Assembly: GCA_031841125.1 (NCBI GenBank)
Contig: CM063106.1
Span: 74,264,101-74,328,100 of the forward strand
Direction of reading: 5' to 3'
DNA from: Acanthococcus lagerstroemiae
Taxonomy: Eukaryota; Arthropoda; Insecta; Hemiptera; Eriococcidae
DNA length: 64,000 nucleotides
The position numbers were made by a program, and so were the translations under genes. Positions 1 through 10,071 of the stretch are shown one piece after another (within the stretch, counting starts at the first letter, position 1; each line of letters starts with the position of its first letter). The notes below the pieces were generated by a model, which saw only the letters and a program-made list of their open reading frames with translations, had not been told where the DNA came from and did not search any database.

Positions 1-790
1 TCGCTCTCGGAACCTCAGCAACTGCCATACGAGCTTCCTTCTCCCCTATTCAGATAAAAAGTCGATTAGGTTTTAGCGTTCGTCTGCGGAAAGGATGGTC
101 GAGAATTTACGATATTTTTTGGGAAATCGCGAGGCTGGCAAAATGTGAAGGGTGCATTTTCGTTAGAAAAAGATAAGACGGCTTAGTCTGCTGAACGATC
201 ACAGTTTTCCTTTAGGGGCGGGAGAGACGAGGTGAATAACTCGAGAAGCTGTGTTGCAGATTGAAAAAAAAAAAGACACTTTAATATAATGCCTTCGATC
301 TCTCGATACATAAACAGGAAAGTGTTTTTACTCGGGGCGGAGTCGAAGCAATTTTTTGACCTCCGAAAAAGATCTGTTTGTATAGTATTCTGGTCCTCGT
401 AATTCAGATTTTCGATGTGAATGCCCGCTTCGTGTCAGCATCGGCGGATACCCTTTTCAATATAACAATATTGTGGGGGGGGGATGCTCTAACCGATGAA
501 GTAAAGTGTAAAAAATGGAACACGAAACGAATAAATTAAATTTAAAACGGAAGATAATAGAACGTACATTACTGGCGCCGGAGGGAAGACGGCCGCCGAA
601 ACTGGGGAAAATCAATATGGAAGAGTGTCGCGCCAATGAAGGTTTCAAAAAATGGTGTGCAAAACACAAATTCGAATTCCACGTATTTTTGTGTTCTAGT
701 AGGGGTGCCTGTTTATGAAATGTCCGTCGAAACTGTAAACTAGGGCTTCCTACCACACTAGAGTGCTTGACCATCAACAAGTGATAAAAA
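1..790. other. Unassigned sequence, no gene seen
   Basis: No recognisable protein domain, RNA gene or bounded repeat was found here. Short open frames on both strands around 457-855 lack family motifs, and the minus-strand one runs into the SINE at 802. There is a run of nine G at about 474-482. Confidence 0.5.
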
Positions 791-801
791 ACCTTCAAGC
801 T

Positions 802-1022
802 CTTTTCTAATTTTCGCTTCTCAACCCGAGCCCTGGAATCCGCTCTTTCAAGCATTACCTCAGAGACGTCGGGGAGGCTGTTAGGGCTGCCTTAGCCCTC
901 TTCTCTTCTTGCCAAAAAACCGGCCTAGGTCGAAACGTAGCGAGTTGCTACGTGAGCTCGAACCCGGGACCTCCAGATTCCGAGACCAGCGCGCAATCCA
1001 CTCAGCTAACCAGACTACAAAG
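802..1022 (-). mobile_element. Full-length tRNA-derived SINE with 11-bp TSD
   Basis: Read on the minus strand, the element opens with a tRNA-like head. The A-box-like word TTAGCTGAGTGG is at 998-1009 and the B-box-like word GGTTCGAGCTC at 954-964, 33 nt apart, which is normal for a RNA polymerase III internal promoter. A tRNA-unrelated body follows and ends in an A-rich tail near 802-815. Both sides carry the perfect direct repeat ACCTTCAAGCT, at 791-801 and 1023-1033. This is the expected product of target-primed insertion using a LINE's machinery. The anticodon arm pairs poorly and no proper acceptor stem forms, so this is not a functional tRNA gene. A second copy of the body lies at 3109-3230. 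The family name is unknown to me. Confidence 0.88.
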
Positions 1023-1033
1023 ACCTTCAAGCT

Positions 1034-3094
1034 ATCATGGGTACTGGAGGAGAAACCAACACCAAACTTAAATGACAATTTGGCTTTCACAAGAGAACTG
1101 GGGCCATGAAAAGAGAGCCAGGTTAGTAGACTAGAGGAAGGTAAAATCGATGTCTTGTAAGCATGTCAAAAATCTAACAGCTATAAGTACGTTGATGGAA
1201 AGTGAAGATGCATTCAGATATGCAATAGAAATTAAAAATATCGTAAAGCTGTGCAGGAAAGGCGAATCTGATATTCTCCAGCTGCGAACTCAAGTAACTT
1301 CCCAAACTGAGTGATTCAGTTTGGTCATAGATTGGCTCTTACTACCTGTTACCTATAAATCTCGAAAATTACTGGAACTCGGAGATCGAAAATATCAAAT
1401 CGACTCTTCTTGAGCTACCCCATTCATATGTAAGAATAGTTATGAAAGAAGGGAGTATGCAGACCTTTGAACGATTTTCAACTCTCACTGCTTTCTTATC
1501 GACGTTGAAAATGAAAAAATCTTACGAAAAGTTAGGTCAAATCCCTTTAACTCGTCGGATTCTCTTTTTACCAGGGACCCGGAGTCTGCCTCAAAACCAA
1601 ATCTCTTCGATCTAGCTCCAACTTTGTATTCAATTTGAATTACGTTCTGGTTTAGGCTCCGGCTTAGGTTCCTTGCAATCGATTTTGGCTCTGACTTGAG
1701 TTTCTTGAAATCGACTTTGGTTCCGGCTTCGATAAATAATTTCTTCCGGGTTGTAGGTCTGGCCCCGATCCTAGGAAATGATTTTTATTAAGCCCCAGCT
1801 TCAGTTCCGGCGAGAAATTTTTAATGGCTCTAGATTTTGTTTCAGTTTCACAAGGTAAACACCCGAAATTTAGGGGGGTGGAAAAATGACATTAAACATG
1901 GGAAGTAACCGAAAAATGACCAGAATTGGAGATCATTTGCAATTCTTTTCTGTCATCATGTATTTTCAGTACCTCAGTTGACTCACTCGGTGGGGAGGGG
2001 GGAATTGATTAGCTGGAGTTGCATTGGAAATTTTTGCTGCGATCAGCCGGAAAATTGAATTTTAATTTTATTTACACTGCACAGCGGGTACACAAAATAA
2101 GAGATAAAAAATTATTTTTTTCATGATTAGCAAAATTGTCAGAATTTGAAGGAGAAACTTTTCGAAGAATGATTTAAATGACCATTTCAGGGGGAAAACG
2201 ATCAAAAATTACCTTTGATGAATTGAAATGGAAGAAATGACCAGCGGACGAAAAATTAAATTTTCTAGGGTTTCCGTTATAAGTAGGCAAGGCAGAGAGG
2301 GGTGATTTTATTGGGGTTTCCGTTACAAGAGAGAAAGACAGAGAAGTGTGATGAGGTCACAGGAACAAGAAAGGGAAGGCGGAGGTTGATGGGTCGAAAC
2401 CAAATTCCGAGCCGAAGTAGGAACGAGATATGGACTCTGGCTCCTGTAAAGTTCTAAAATTGGCTCTGACTGCGGCTCCATCAAAAAATTTTTCTGGAGT
2501 TTGGCTATGGCCAAGAAAAAAACTTTATTCTGGGTTCGGCTTCGACTCCAGAAAATAATTTCTTTCAGGTTCCAGTTCAATCTTGTTTTCCCCCGAAAAG
2601 TGTACGGCTCTAGGGCTTCCCACTTAGGCTCCTACTGTTGATTACTCTCCTCGAATATGTCAAGAGTCGCAAGAATTTCCCCACGCCTGTTTAAAATTAA
2701 CAGATGTTTTTTGTTTTTAAATTCATCCAAATTTTTTGAAATTTACGAGATCATTTAAGACATGTGCAAAGATTAAATTCGCTAAGTACTTTTTTGAACT
2801 TTTCCATACTTGGTTATGACTCTTCAAGATTTGATCATTAGTTTTGAGTCTCAAATTTCTGCAATACTTTTCAAGAATCATTTATATTCTTCAAAGACTT
2901 GTTTAAGACTGCGTAAAAACTTTCTTAAGAGTCTGTAAGACTTTTCTTTCTCTGAAACTTTTGATGATTCATTTACGACTCCAGAGTCTTCTACATTTTG
3001 GTTTCGGATTCTTTGAGACTCCTTAAAAGACCACAGCAAGTCCTCTCATGACTTTATAAGATTTGGGAAACATTTACATTACAACATTTTTCTC
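1034..3094. repeat. Degenerate simple-repeat sequence, no gene
   Basis: From about 1600 to 2640 the sequence is a decayed low-complexity repeat built on words such as GGCTCCGGCTT and TGGCTCTGACT, alternating with AT-rich spacers. From about 2750 to 3070 a second degenerate pattern based on AGACTCTTNAAG recurs. No coding region or bounded transposon was recognised between the two SINE copies. Confidence 0.5.
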
Positions 3095-3108
3095 AGGAAG
3101 AGGTCATT

Positions 3109-3230
3109 AGGCCGATTTCCGGCAAGAAGAGAAATAGGCTAAGGCAGTCCTAAAAAGGCTCTCCGACTTCCTTGAGGTAATGGTTGAAGGGGCGGATTCC
3201 AGGGCTCGGGTGAGAGCAAATGAAAAAAAG
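3109..3230 (+). mobile_element. 5'-truncated SINE copy with 14-bp TSD
   Basis: This is the plus-strand counterpart of the SINE body at 802-930, sharing for example CCAGGGCTCGGGT, GGCTAAGGCAG and GGCAAGAAGAGAA. It lacks the tRNA-like head and ends in an A-rich tail. It is bracketed by a perfect 14-bp direct repeat, AGGAAGAGGTCATT, at 3095-3108 and 3231-3244. Truncation at the 5' side with an exact TSD is what incomplete reverse transcription in target-primed insertion produces. The truncated copy cannot be transcribed from an internal promoter and should be inert. Confidence 0.88.
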
Positions 3231-3795
3231 AGGAAGAGGTCATTGCCTCCACTGCTTCCCCCGTGTTTCCGTGTCTGTGTCAGCTGCTAGATGAGAAACT
3301 GTGCTCAAAAAAATTATTCGGTTATACTTTCTTTCGATCGATGTTTGAGCGATTCTTAGCTGCCGTATTTCTTGTAATTATTTAGGTCGATAACAGCAAA
3401 TGAAACTTCATGTTGAAATACAGTGCTCAACTATAATGAAGTTCTTCAGTATCGATAAATGTTTACTGTTGAATATTGATAGCTAACACTATGTACATAA
3501 ATTATAGTAATATAAGAAACCGAGAAAATCCAAAGGTATTTCGGTTACTTTGGGTTTCAGAAGGTTATTATATTTTCAAAACTTCCACGCTGCCATGTTT
3601 TTGTTTATCTTTAAAACATCGATGCGTCGAACACTCCAGTATTAATAACTCTTAAGTTCTCACTTACCCATTGGCCCGCTCTAAAATGTAGTCATTAAAT
3701 AGGTACTGTGCATGTTTGTCTTACCTGGAAAAATAAAAATAAATAAGGTGATTAGAATGCGATAATTTCCAGGTTGGAAAAATGCATGTAATAAT

Positions 3796-4350
3796 ACAGC
3801 CACAAGTCTATGGACACAACCCATCGTGCTGGTTCCAAAGAAGGATGGTACAACGAGTTTATGTGTGGATGATTGTCGCCTGGATGATCTAACTTGGGAA
3901 GATAGTTTGACCATTATCGGAATCGATGACACGCGGGATTTACTGGGTGGATAGGAGTGGTATGCTACGGTGGACCTGAATAGTGATTACCACCAAGCAG
4001 TTTTCCACCCAGAGAACAAGGAAACAACGGTGTTTTCAACTGGTTCCGGACTCTGGTAGCACACAGAAATGCCCCTTGGACTGTGTAATGCGCCGGCTAC
4101 GTTTCAGTGTTTAATGGAGACAGACCAACAAAACCGATATACCTCGTATAACCTCGATGATGTGGTCATCTGGAAGAATCTAGACTGCAGCAACACCTAG
4201 AAAAGGTCAAATAGGTGTTCTCCAGGTTTCAGAGTGCTAAGTTGAAGCTGTCGTCTAGAAAGTGGTCCCTGGCCTACCGAACACCACAGAAATTTATGAG
4301 AGGAAAATATTACGGAGCCAGAGCACCTAACAGTGTTTACTGACTTCAAA
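3796..4350 (+). pseudogene. Ty3/gypsy pol (RT to RNase H) remnant
   Basis: Conceptual translation across stops and frameshifts shows Ty3/gypsy RT motifs in order. They are PIVLVPKKDGT near 3820, a degraded catalytic-palm block (ATVDLNSDYHQ, near 3965), EMPLGLCNAPATFQ near 4070, the active-site box as LDDVVI near 4155, and a VFSRFQSAKLKL-like block near 4220. A word resembling the start of RNase H (LTVFTD) is near 4330. In-frame stops occur at several points (for example near 3950, 4058 and 4198), so the enzyme is dead. No LTRs, protease or integrase were recognised nearby, so this is a pol fragment. Family assignment is from motif order. Confidence 0.85.
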
Positions 4351-4942
4351 TAATTTCTCCCCCCCCCCCCATAAACTTTAGAGGAGGTATTTAACTGGCT
4401 GGCGAATAAACATTAATTTTCTTACTCAACATTTGGACTTCTTTATCATATTTTTGGGAGTTCATTACATTATACGTAACTCTTTTCACCCCGAATCCAG
4501 ATTCATGCTCAGTATATTGTCACCGGGCATTTTTCCCCCCACAAAAATTTTTTGAAGGAACTGAAAAAGTGATTTCAGTGTCTTTCCGGCTAAAGTATTC
4601 CTAAACTACTCACAAATCGGTACAAGAAAGTGAAAATTTCATATTTTTAGGCAAATCTTTTGTTTAGAGTTTAGATTTTCAAATATTTGAGTGCAGATCT
4701 TATTTCACTACTGATATAGTGTTTCTAAATTCCTTTTTTTCTAAGTTAATAATGTTTGGTGGAGCGTATGGCGGCAGTGCATGCATGTACAAGTGGCTAC
4801 TCGGGCACTGCACCCCTGGCCGCGGAAACCACTCTTTGGAGTGTCGCATCAGTAAATGCAATTTTAAAATGTTAATGGAAGCCACTTTCACCATAAAATG
4901 ACCATTAAAGACGAAAGAAAAGAAAATCTTAGAATTCCGACC
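4351..4942. other. Unassigned sequence, no gene seen
   Basis: AT-rich sequence with a run of ten C near 4360-4370. Small overlapping frames at 4700-4901 show no domain. Nothing could be assigned. Confidence 0.4.
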
Positions 4943-5239
4943 TTACCTATCGAAAAATAGGCCGACGTTAGTGGTCTGGAACTGAACTTTTAGTTCCGTT
5001 TTACTGTCGAACGACACTATTTGTTCCAGGTGCTTGTACTCTGCAACTACTTCAATAGGACTATTATTTTCTATCACCTCAGAGGGAGAGATATTTGTGA
5101 AGATTTTTGCTTTTGACAGATTTATAGCCAGCCCTACTCTCTCGCTTTCTCTCCTCAGGTCTTCTGCCTTATTCTCTGGTTCATTTTTGTCTTCAGCGAT
5201 AGTAAGGTAAAGTGCCAAATGTTGATCTACTTTTATCAA
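4943..5239 (-). pseudogene. RTE-like non-LTR RT fragment (family 2)
   Basis: The 98-codon frame matches the part of a non-LTR RT just after the catalytic FADD box. A segment like LALYLTIAEDKNE is followed by RRESERVGLAINLSKAK (the conserved GLxINxSKTK block) and then by a VVAEYKHLEQIVSFDSKTE block corresponding to 'EYKYLGQIIS'. Flanking parts of the element are missing, so it is a roughly 300-bp scrap. Fragments that appear to be of the same kind lie at 18968-19150 (minus strand) and 32735-33180 (plus strand). Placement in an RTE-like clade is an inference from motif wording. Confidence 0.8.
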
Positions 5240-5937
5240 ATAGCCCTTGCTGCCCTCCCCTATCAGTACTGAGCTCCAAAATCGCGATTAATAATAAATT
5301 TCAACCTTTTACATTCACTTTTCTTCAATTAAAATTTTTCGAAGTTCAGCCAGTGTTAACACTCTGTGTCAAATTTTGATCCTTTGACGGGTTTCAGTCT
5401 CAAGCTTATTACATTTACTTACACACTGAAACATTTCATACATATCAGTCTGAATAATAAACAGTATAATGTTTTCCTTTCCAGATACAGTTCAAAAAAA
5501 TATCACATGTTCATCTGGTCAACATTCGATACCTAGATTCACATTTAACACGTATCTCAAGTATGAAAATTTTCTGCCACATATTCATCGACGTCAAAAA
5601 TTGACCCGATTTTAAACCTGAAATCTCGAACTCTGACGCCGGAAATATGAATTGTATCAATTTCACTGGTACGATTTTTTTGGAAACATCAAATTGGAAT
5701 AATGTTTAATTTTTTTCTCACTCGGATTCATGTAACCCGCAAATAGTTGATTCGAAGTAAAAATTTTTAAATCTTCCAAAAGTGCATTATTCGAACATAT
5801 AAATTACTTTTTCCTAAATTCGAAAATTGTTGAATCTTAGCACATTTTTCAACACTGGAACTTTAAAAGAACTACAAAGAGCGGTAGATGAAGATTCACT
5901 CTATATGATTCATCATAAAGGGAGACACGTTTTAAGT

Positions 5938-6200
5938 CGTTAACGTTTTAAAAAACGCAAATGTCGACAAGGACTAGTGGTATTCGGCTGAAATGTTTAA
6001 GGCCATTCACGTTTTAAAAAACGCAACTCTCGACAGGGAATAGTATTATAAAAATATAAAACTACCCGGCTATCAAAATTAGAGTTCGTATAAATTTGAA
6101 ATCGATACATTCAAGGCGAAAACGTGTAAGACCGAAACATTTGTATAATACAACAAAACTACGCGGCTATCAAAATTTGATTTCGTATAAATTAAATCCC
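5938..6200. repeat. Short direct repeats ahead of the satellite array
   Basis: Two pairs of imperfect direct repeats are visible. One contains ACGTTTTAAAAAACGCAA at about 5943 and 6007. The other contains CGGCTATCAAAATT at about 6067 and 6163, each followed by TTCGTATAAATT. Spacings are about 64 and 97 bp. They may be decayed units of an array different from the 299-bp one that follows. Confidence 0.6.
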
Positions 6201-6228
6201 AAACAACATCGAGTACATAAGTCGCCTT

Positions 6229-7125
6229 GCGCTTCTTATGCTGAACTTAAATTGAGGAAACTCGTGAACGACTCAACCGATTGTCATCAAACTTTCACCA
6301 ATACAACTTCGAGTACTTCTCTATAATGTACCAAAATTTGGAATCAAATGATTCGATAGTTCCTGAGAATTTTGTGCCACAAATTTTGTCCTCAAGGAAA
6401 ACTCACGAACGGCTCGACCGATTGCCTTCAAAAGCTTATTTTAACAACTTCGAGCACTTCTCCATAATATACCAAAATTTGGAATCAATTGATTCAATAG
6501 TTTCTGAGATTTTCTTCCCACAAAATTGCGCTTCTTATGCTGAACTTAAATTGAGGAAACTCGTGAACGACTCAACCGATTGTCATCAAACTTTCACCAA
6601 TACAACTTCGAGTACTTCTCTATAATGTACCAAAATTTGGAATCAAATGATTCGATAGTTCCTGAGAATTTTGTGCCACAAATTTTGTCCTCAAGGAAAA
6701 CTCACGAACGGCTCGACCGATTGCCTTCAAAAGCTTATTTTAACAACTTCGAGCACTTCTCCATAATATACCAAAATTTGGAATCAATTGATTCAATAGT
6801 TTCTGAGATTTTCTTCCCACAAAATTGCGCTTCTTATGCTGAACTTAAATTGAGGAAACTCGTGAACGACTCAACCGATTGTCATCAAACTTTCACCAAT
6901 ACAACTTCGAGTACTTCTCTATAATGTACCAAAATTTGGAATCAAATGATTCGATAGTTCCTGAGATTTTTTTGCCACAAATTTTGTCCTCAAGGAAAAC
7001 TCACGAACGGCTCGACCGATTGCCTTCAAAAGCTTATTTTAACAACTTCGAGTACTTCTCCATAATATACCAAAATTTGGAATCAATTGATTCAATAGTT
7101 TCTGAGATTTTCTTCCCACAAAATT
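6229..7125. repeat. Satellite-like array: three 299-bp higher-order units
   Basis: Three head-to-tail units start at 6229, 6528 and 6827, each exactly 299 bp. Units 1 and 2 look identical; unit 3 differs at a few positions (for example GAGATTTTTTTGCC for GAGAATTTTGTGCC). Each unit is itself a dimer of about 150-bp monomers. Both halves contain ACTC(GT/AC)GAACG followed by CGACCGATTG- or CAACCGATTG-like words, then an ACTTCGAG block and CCAAAATTTGGAATCAA. This is a higher-order repeat organisation, with diverged neighbouring monomers but near-identical dimers. Long open frames cross the units, but 299 is not a multiple of three, so they shift frame each unit and are not evidence of a gene. An AT dinucleotide run (7133-7149) follows. 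Confidence 0.93.
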
Positions 7126-8080
7126 AAGGTGTACATATATATATATATAAGGAAACCTGAAATTCAGCCACTATTACAGTCGTGTTCTAAACACTCTGAA
7201 ACGCAAAAAAAACATTGCCCCCGCCCCCAACTTCACAACTGTGACGAGTGTAATACCTCCCTTTTCTTCGAAAAGTCGGTAAAAGTTGCGAGCGCTCCAA
7301 TGAAGAGGGGAGAAAATCAACATTCGAAACCTAGAACTACATTTGGCACTCTACCTTAGCTATATATCATTCGCAAATCTGAGGTTGTTTAAATTCCTAG
7401 GTTCGTTGAAATAGGGTCCTCTAATTTTAATACCCCTCTCTTCCTAGTTGATCCGACTGAAAACTTCTTCTAATAAGACATTAAATATATTAAGAGAGAC
7501 GGGGTCCTTGTTCGACTCCGCTATTTAATTTTGCCCGCAATCCTAAATTGAATATCAACCCTGTCGAGAGAGAGAGAGAGGGGGGGGAGAAAGGGAGGAA
7601 TACCCCAGGCCCGGGCTTTCAAAGAGGTCCGATATTTCTAGAAGGCGCCTGAATTTCAAAGCTCACGGCTACATCATACTGTACATCAAATCAGCATTCA
7701 CTCTATACACCATGAAAGAAATCTCTTATCCCGTAGCTTATAAATTTTTCCCATCTGACAAAAGAAAAAATGAACTGCACGGAGGGGCCCCGTGGAAAAT
7801 TCCCCCAGGCCCTCTTTTTCCCTCTACGGGGCTGTTGAATATACAGGGTTAACCGTTAGGACAACCGCTCCCAGTGATGAACGACTCTAGCTACTGGGCA
7901 GGGCATTCAAGGGAGGAAGGTGTAATTACAAAATATGAATGTAAGTATGCAACAAATGTAAAATTTAAAATGTGAAGTGTACGGAAGCGTAAAATAGTCT
8001 GTTGTATTCTTAGTTCTAAGTTATACACTAACATGTTGGTCTGTTGGAGCAACTTCAGTATCAGACACGCTAAGTACATA
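7126..8080. other. Spacer with AT and GA microsatellites
   Basis: Contains (AT)n at 7133-7149 and a GA tract running into poly-G at 7565-7590. No coding region, RNA gene or bounded element was recognised. Confidence 0.45.
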
Positions 8081-8998
8081 GGGGAAAGGAGGGCAAGTTG
8101 GCGAGGAGTGTAAGTTGGCGAACTGCAGTTTTCTCTGAAACTACAGCAGATAGCGCCACCGGATTTCAGTATGTGATAGACCTTGCATGTTAGTAGACCA
8201 TGGCCGAGTGAGTTTTTGTAAAAAGCCATTTTAAAAAAAAAATCATCGAACGTTTTTTGTTTTTTTTTTGAGGTGCTACTACAATATTTCGTATTCGTGC
8301 GGTAAAGAATTAAAAATTTGATGTGTAATTTCTCAATGTTCGATGGTATTATTCGAAAGAGAGAAGTATTCTCTATAATTTAATGCAGTTACCAGATCGC
8401 TACATGTAAAATTAAATTTTCAATGGCTTATTCAAAATAATTTCCGTTGGGAGGGCAAGTTGGCGAATAATTGTTATCAGTACAATTTTAACTTTTTTTT
8501 AAAAACGAGATTTTTCCAAGAAACCGAATCATGAATAAAGTAAAGACGTACAGTCGGGATCAACTGAAGGATGTTTTAGAAGAGCGACGAAGAACAGGAG
8601 CTTCTATTAACAGTATAGCAATTGAATATGTAACGCCTGAAACCACTGTCAGAAGATTCAAAGATGATTCAGTGGAATGTAGAAAAGCGTTATTTGAATA
8701 AAGAATATGTGAAATCTTTGCATTCTGTATGTATTTTAATAGAAAATTTCCCATTCGTCAACTTGCCCTCAGGCATTCGCCAACTCACCCAACATGTCGG
8801 GTAAGTTGGCGAATTTGACCTACTGCAGGAATTGTCAAAAATCTCTCATTAATTATCAATATAAAAACCCAATTCTGGGCCAAAATGTTATCAAAACTCC
8901 AAGCTGACTTTTGCTGCAAAAAGCAGCGCTCTAACGATGCTACAACCTGTGTTATAAAATGTTGAAACTTACGTTCGCCAACTTACCCTCCTTTCCTC
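8081..8998. mobile_element. Pogo-like DNA transposon, non-autonomous (918 bp)
   Basis: The ends are 24-bp terminal inverted repeats (TIRs) with 22 matches. The left TIR starts GGGGAAAGGAGGGCAAG and the right one, read inward, starts GAGGAAAGGAGGGTAAG; both continue into TTGGCGA. The element is flanked by TA at 8079-8080 and 8999-9000, the Tc1/mariner/pogo target. The terminal word (G)YAAGTTGGCGA recurs inside. Plus-orientation copies are near 8093, 8111, 8455 and 8800, and minus-orientation copies near 8757, 8776 and 8975, seven in all. The only coding remnant is the psq-type HTH at 8531-8701, so mobility would need a transposase supplied elsewhere. The superfamily call rests on TA TSD, TIR and HTH type together. 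Confidence 0.85.
8531..8701 (+). pseudogene. Pogo-type transposase N-terminus (psq HTH) remnant
   Basis: A 56-codon frame begins at ATG 8531 and stops at 8701. Its residues 7-45 read like the pipsqueak/CENP-B-type helix-turn-helix at the N-terminus of pogo transposases. A YSRDQLKDVLEE helix is followed by the GASINSIAIEY turn (compare the family pattern S-I-N-x-A-A-x-x-Y-x-I-P) and then by a TVRRFKD recognition helix. Pogo transposases are several hundred residues long with a DDE catalytic core; here the frame ends straight after the DNA-binding domain. A short HTH-only product could in principle bind the repeated motif in the same element, but I see no evidence of expression. Confidence 0.75.
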
Positions 8999-9055
8999 TA
9001 CATTGCTTAGAATTTCAATAATTTATTGTGGAACCCCTTGTTTTGCCAGAGCTTT

Positions 9056-9661
9056 CCAAATCCAGGGGGAATCTGATATAATGACATGTGGCAATACTGA
9101 CTTCAACTGTACAAGCACGGAACGCACGCCGTGTGATTAGTTTAGGGCTGATAATAATAAAGTATAGTAAAACCTCATTAAATCGAACCTTTTTAATATG
9201 AAAACATCTGTAGCACAAAGTAAAACGCTTGTCCCTTGGGGAAACCTCTAATTTACCTCGGATATTCGAACTCTCTCTACTTCGAAACTCTCCCTAAATC
9301 GAAAATTTTGCCATTCCCCGTCAGTTTTGTATTAACGAGGTTTTACTGTACTTGAAACACAATAGTTGGCGCAGTCGGTAGGACACAGACCTATACACTC
9401 CCAGAGGGATTCTGATAACGACATATGGCAACACTGACTTCAACTGTGCAAGCACAGAACGCACGCCGTGTGATTACTTTAGGGTTGATAAGAATAAAGC
9501 ACTTGAAACACAATAGTTGGCGCAGTCGGTAGGACACAAACCTACACTCCCATAGGGAATCTGATAATGACATATGGCAACTCTGACTTCAACTATACAA
9601 GCACGGAACGCACGCCGTGTGATTAGTTTAGTGCTGATAAGAACAAAGCACTTGAAACAAA
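9056..9661. repeat. LTR/PBS-like direct repeats, about 150 bp period
   Basis: Three copies of a sequence containing CAAGCACGGAACGCACGCC (or close variants) lie near 9110, 9450 and 9599. Two full units start at 9351 and 9502 with CTTGAAACACAATAG followed by TTGGCGCAGTCGGTAGGAC; a partial repeat start is at 9651. Periods are 151 and 149 bp. The word TGGCGCAGTCGGTAG directly after an AATA-type end resembles the tRNA primer-binding site next to the LTR of insect Ty3/gypsy elements, so these may be tandem LTR-end/leader segments. An alternative is a tRNA-like A-box in a SINE relic, but no B-box follows. The first copy is split by the MITE at 9165-9348. Confidence 0.6.
9165..9348. mobile_element. 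184-bp TA-flanked MITE (Tc1/mariner or pogo type)
   Basis: The termini are inverted repeats: left TAGTAAAACCTCATTAA, right (read inward) CAGTAAAACCTCGTTAA. TA is present at 9163-9164 and 9349-9350. The insertion splits the sequence AAAG-ACTTGAAACA, which is continuous (AAAGCACTTGAAACA) in the sister repeats at about 9497 and 9646, giving an empty-site control. There is no coding capacity. Confidence 0.88.
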
Positions 9662-9943
9662 ATATGAGTGTTTAGTCCGGATTGCAGCGAGGGTATTCGA
9701 AATCGAAGAACCAGAGCAAATAGAAAAAGCGCCAGTTTTGATCAATAACACAGATCTTCAGAATGCAAAATATAAACTGAACTAATGTGCGGCCTGGCTG
9801 ATCAAGGGAATTGAAAAAAGGCCAATGAGTAAGACGAAGAATAGCGTGTATTACAAGAGTACACGTACCAAAATGCAGGTATGCAGGAGACAAAAGCCCT
9901 TTGCGGGACGTTTGCATCGTGCTACACAGGAAATAGCCCGGGA
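9662..9943. other. Unassigned sequence between repeats
   Basis: This may be the internal part of the retroelement suggested by the PBS-like repeats just upstream. No gag or pol motif can be recognised, and no frame is convincing. Confidence 0.35.
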
Positions 9944-10071
9944 GGAGACCTATTACGAAACTTTTATAAAATACGACACATCGTAGCAGTGGTAATTTGT
10001 ACAGTAAACCGTATCAAGTTACCTCTGCAACGATTTGTGGTATCGTGATAAAAGTTTCATAATAGGTCTCC
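9944..10071. mobile_element. 128-bp foldback element
   Basis: The left arm starts GGAGACCTATTACGAAAC and the right arm, read inward, starts GGAGACCTATTATGAAAC. Pairing continues with mismatches for about 55 bp per arm (shared ACTTTTAT, CATCGTAGCAG/AATCGTTGCAG and GGTAA blocks) around a short loop. No clear TSD was found. It is a MITE-like hairpin with no coding capacity. Confidence 0.8.

Noticed and set aside
945..1020. Possible functional tRNA gene on the minus strand
   Set aside because: A- and B-box words are present, but the acceptor stem does not pair and the anticodon arm is poor. The unit continues into a SINE body with TSDs, so it is a SINE head.
6229..7125. CRISPR-like array
   Set aside because: Units are contiguous, 299 bp long, with no unique spacers, and the setting is a eukaryotic genome.
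6096..7127. Run of similar 76-114-codon frames that could be a repetitive protein gene
   Set aside because: They are produced by a 299-bp tandem repeat. 299 is not a multiple of three, so each unit shifts frame and hits stops; no shared product is possible.
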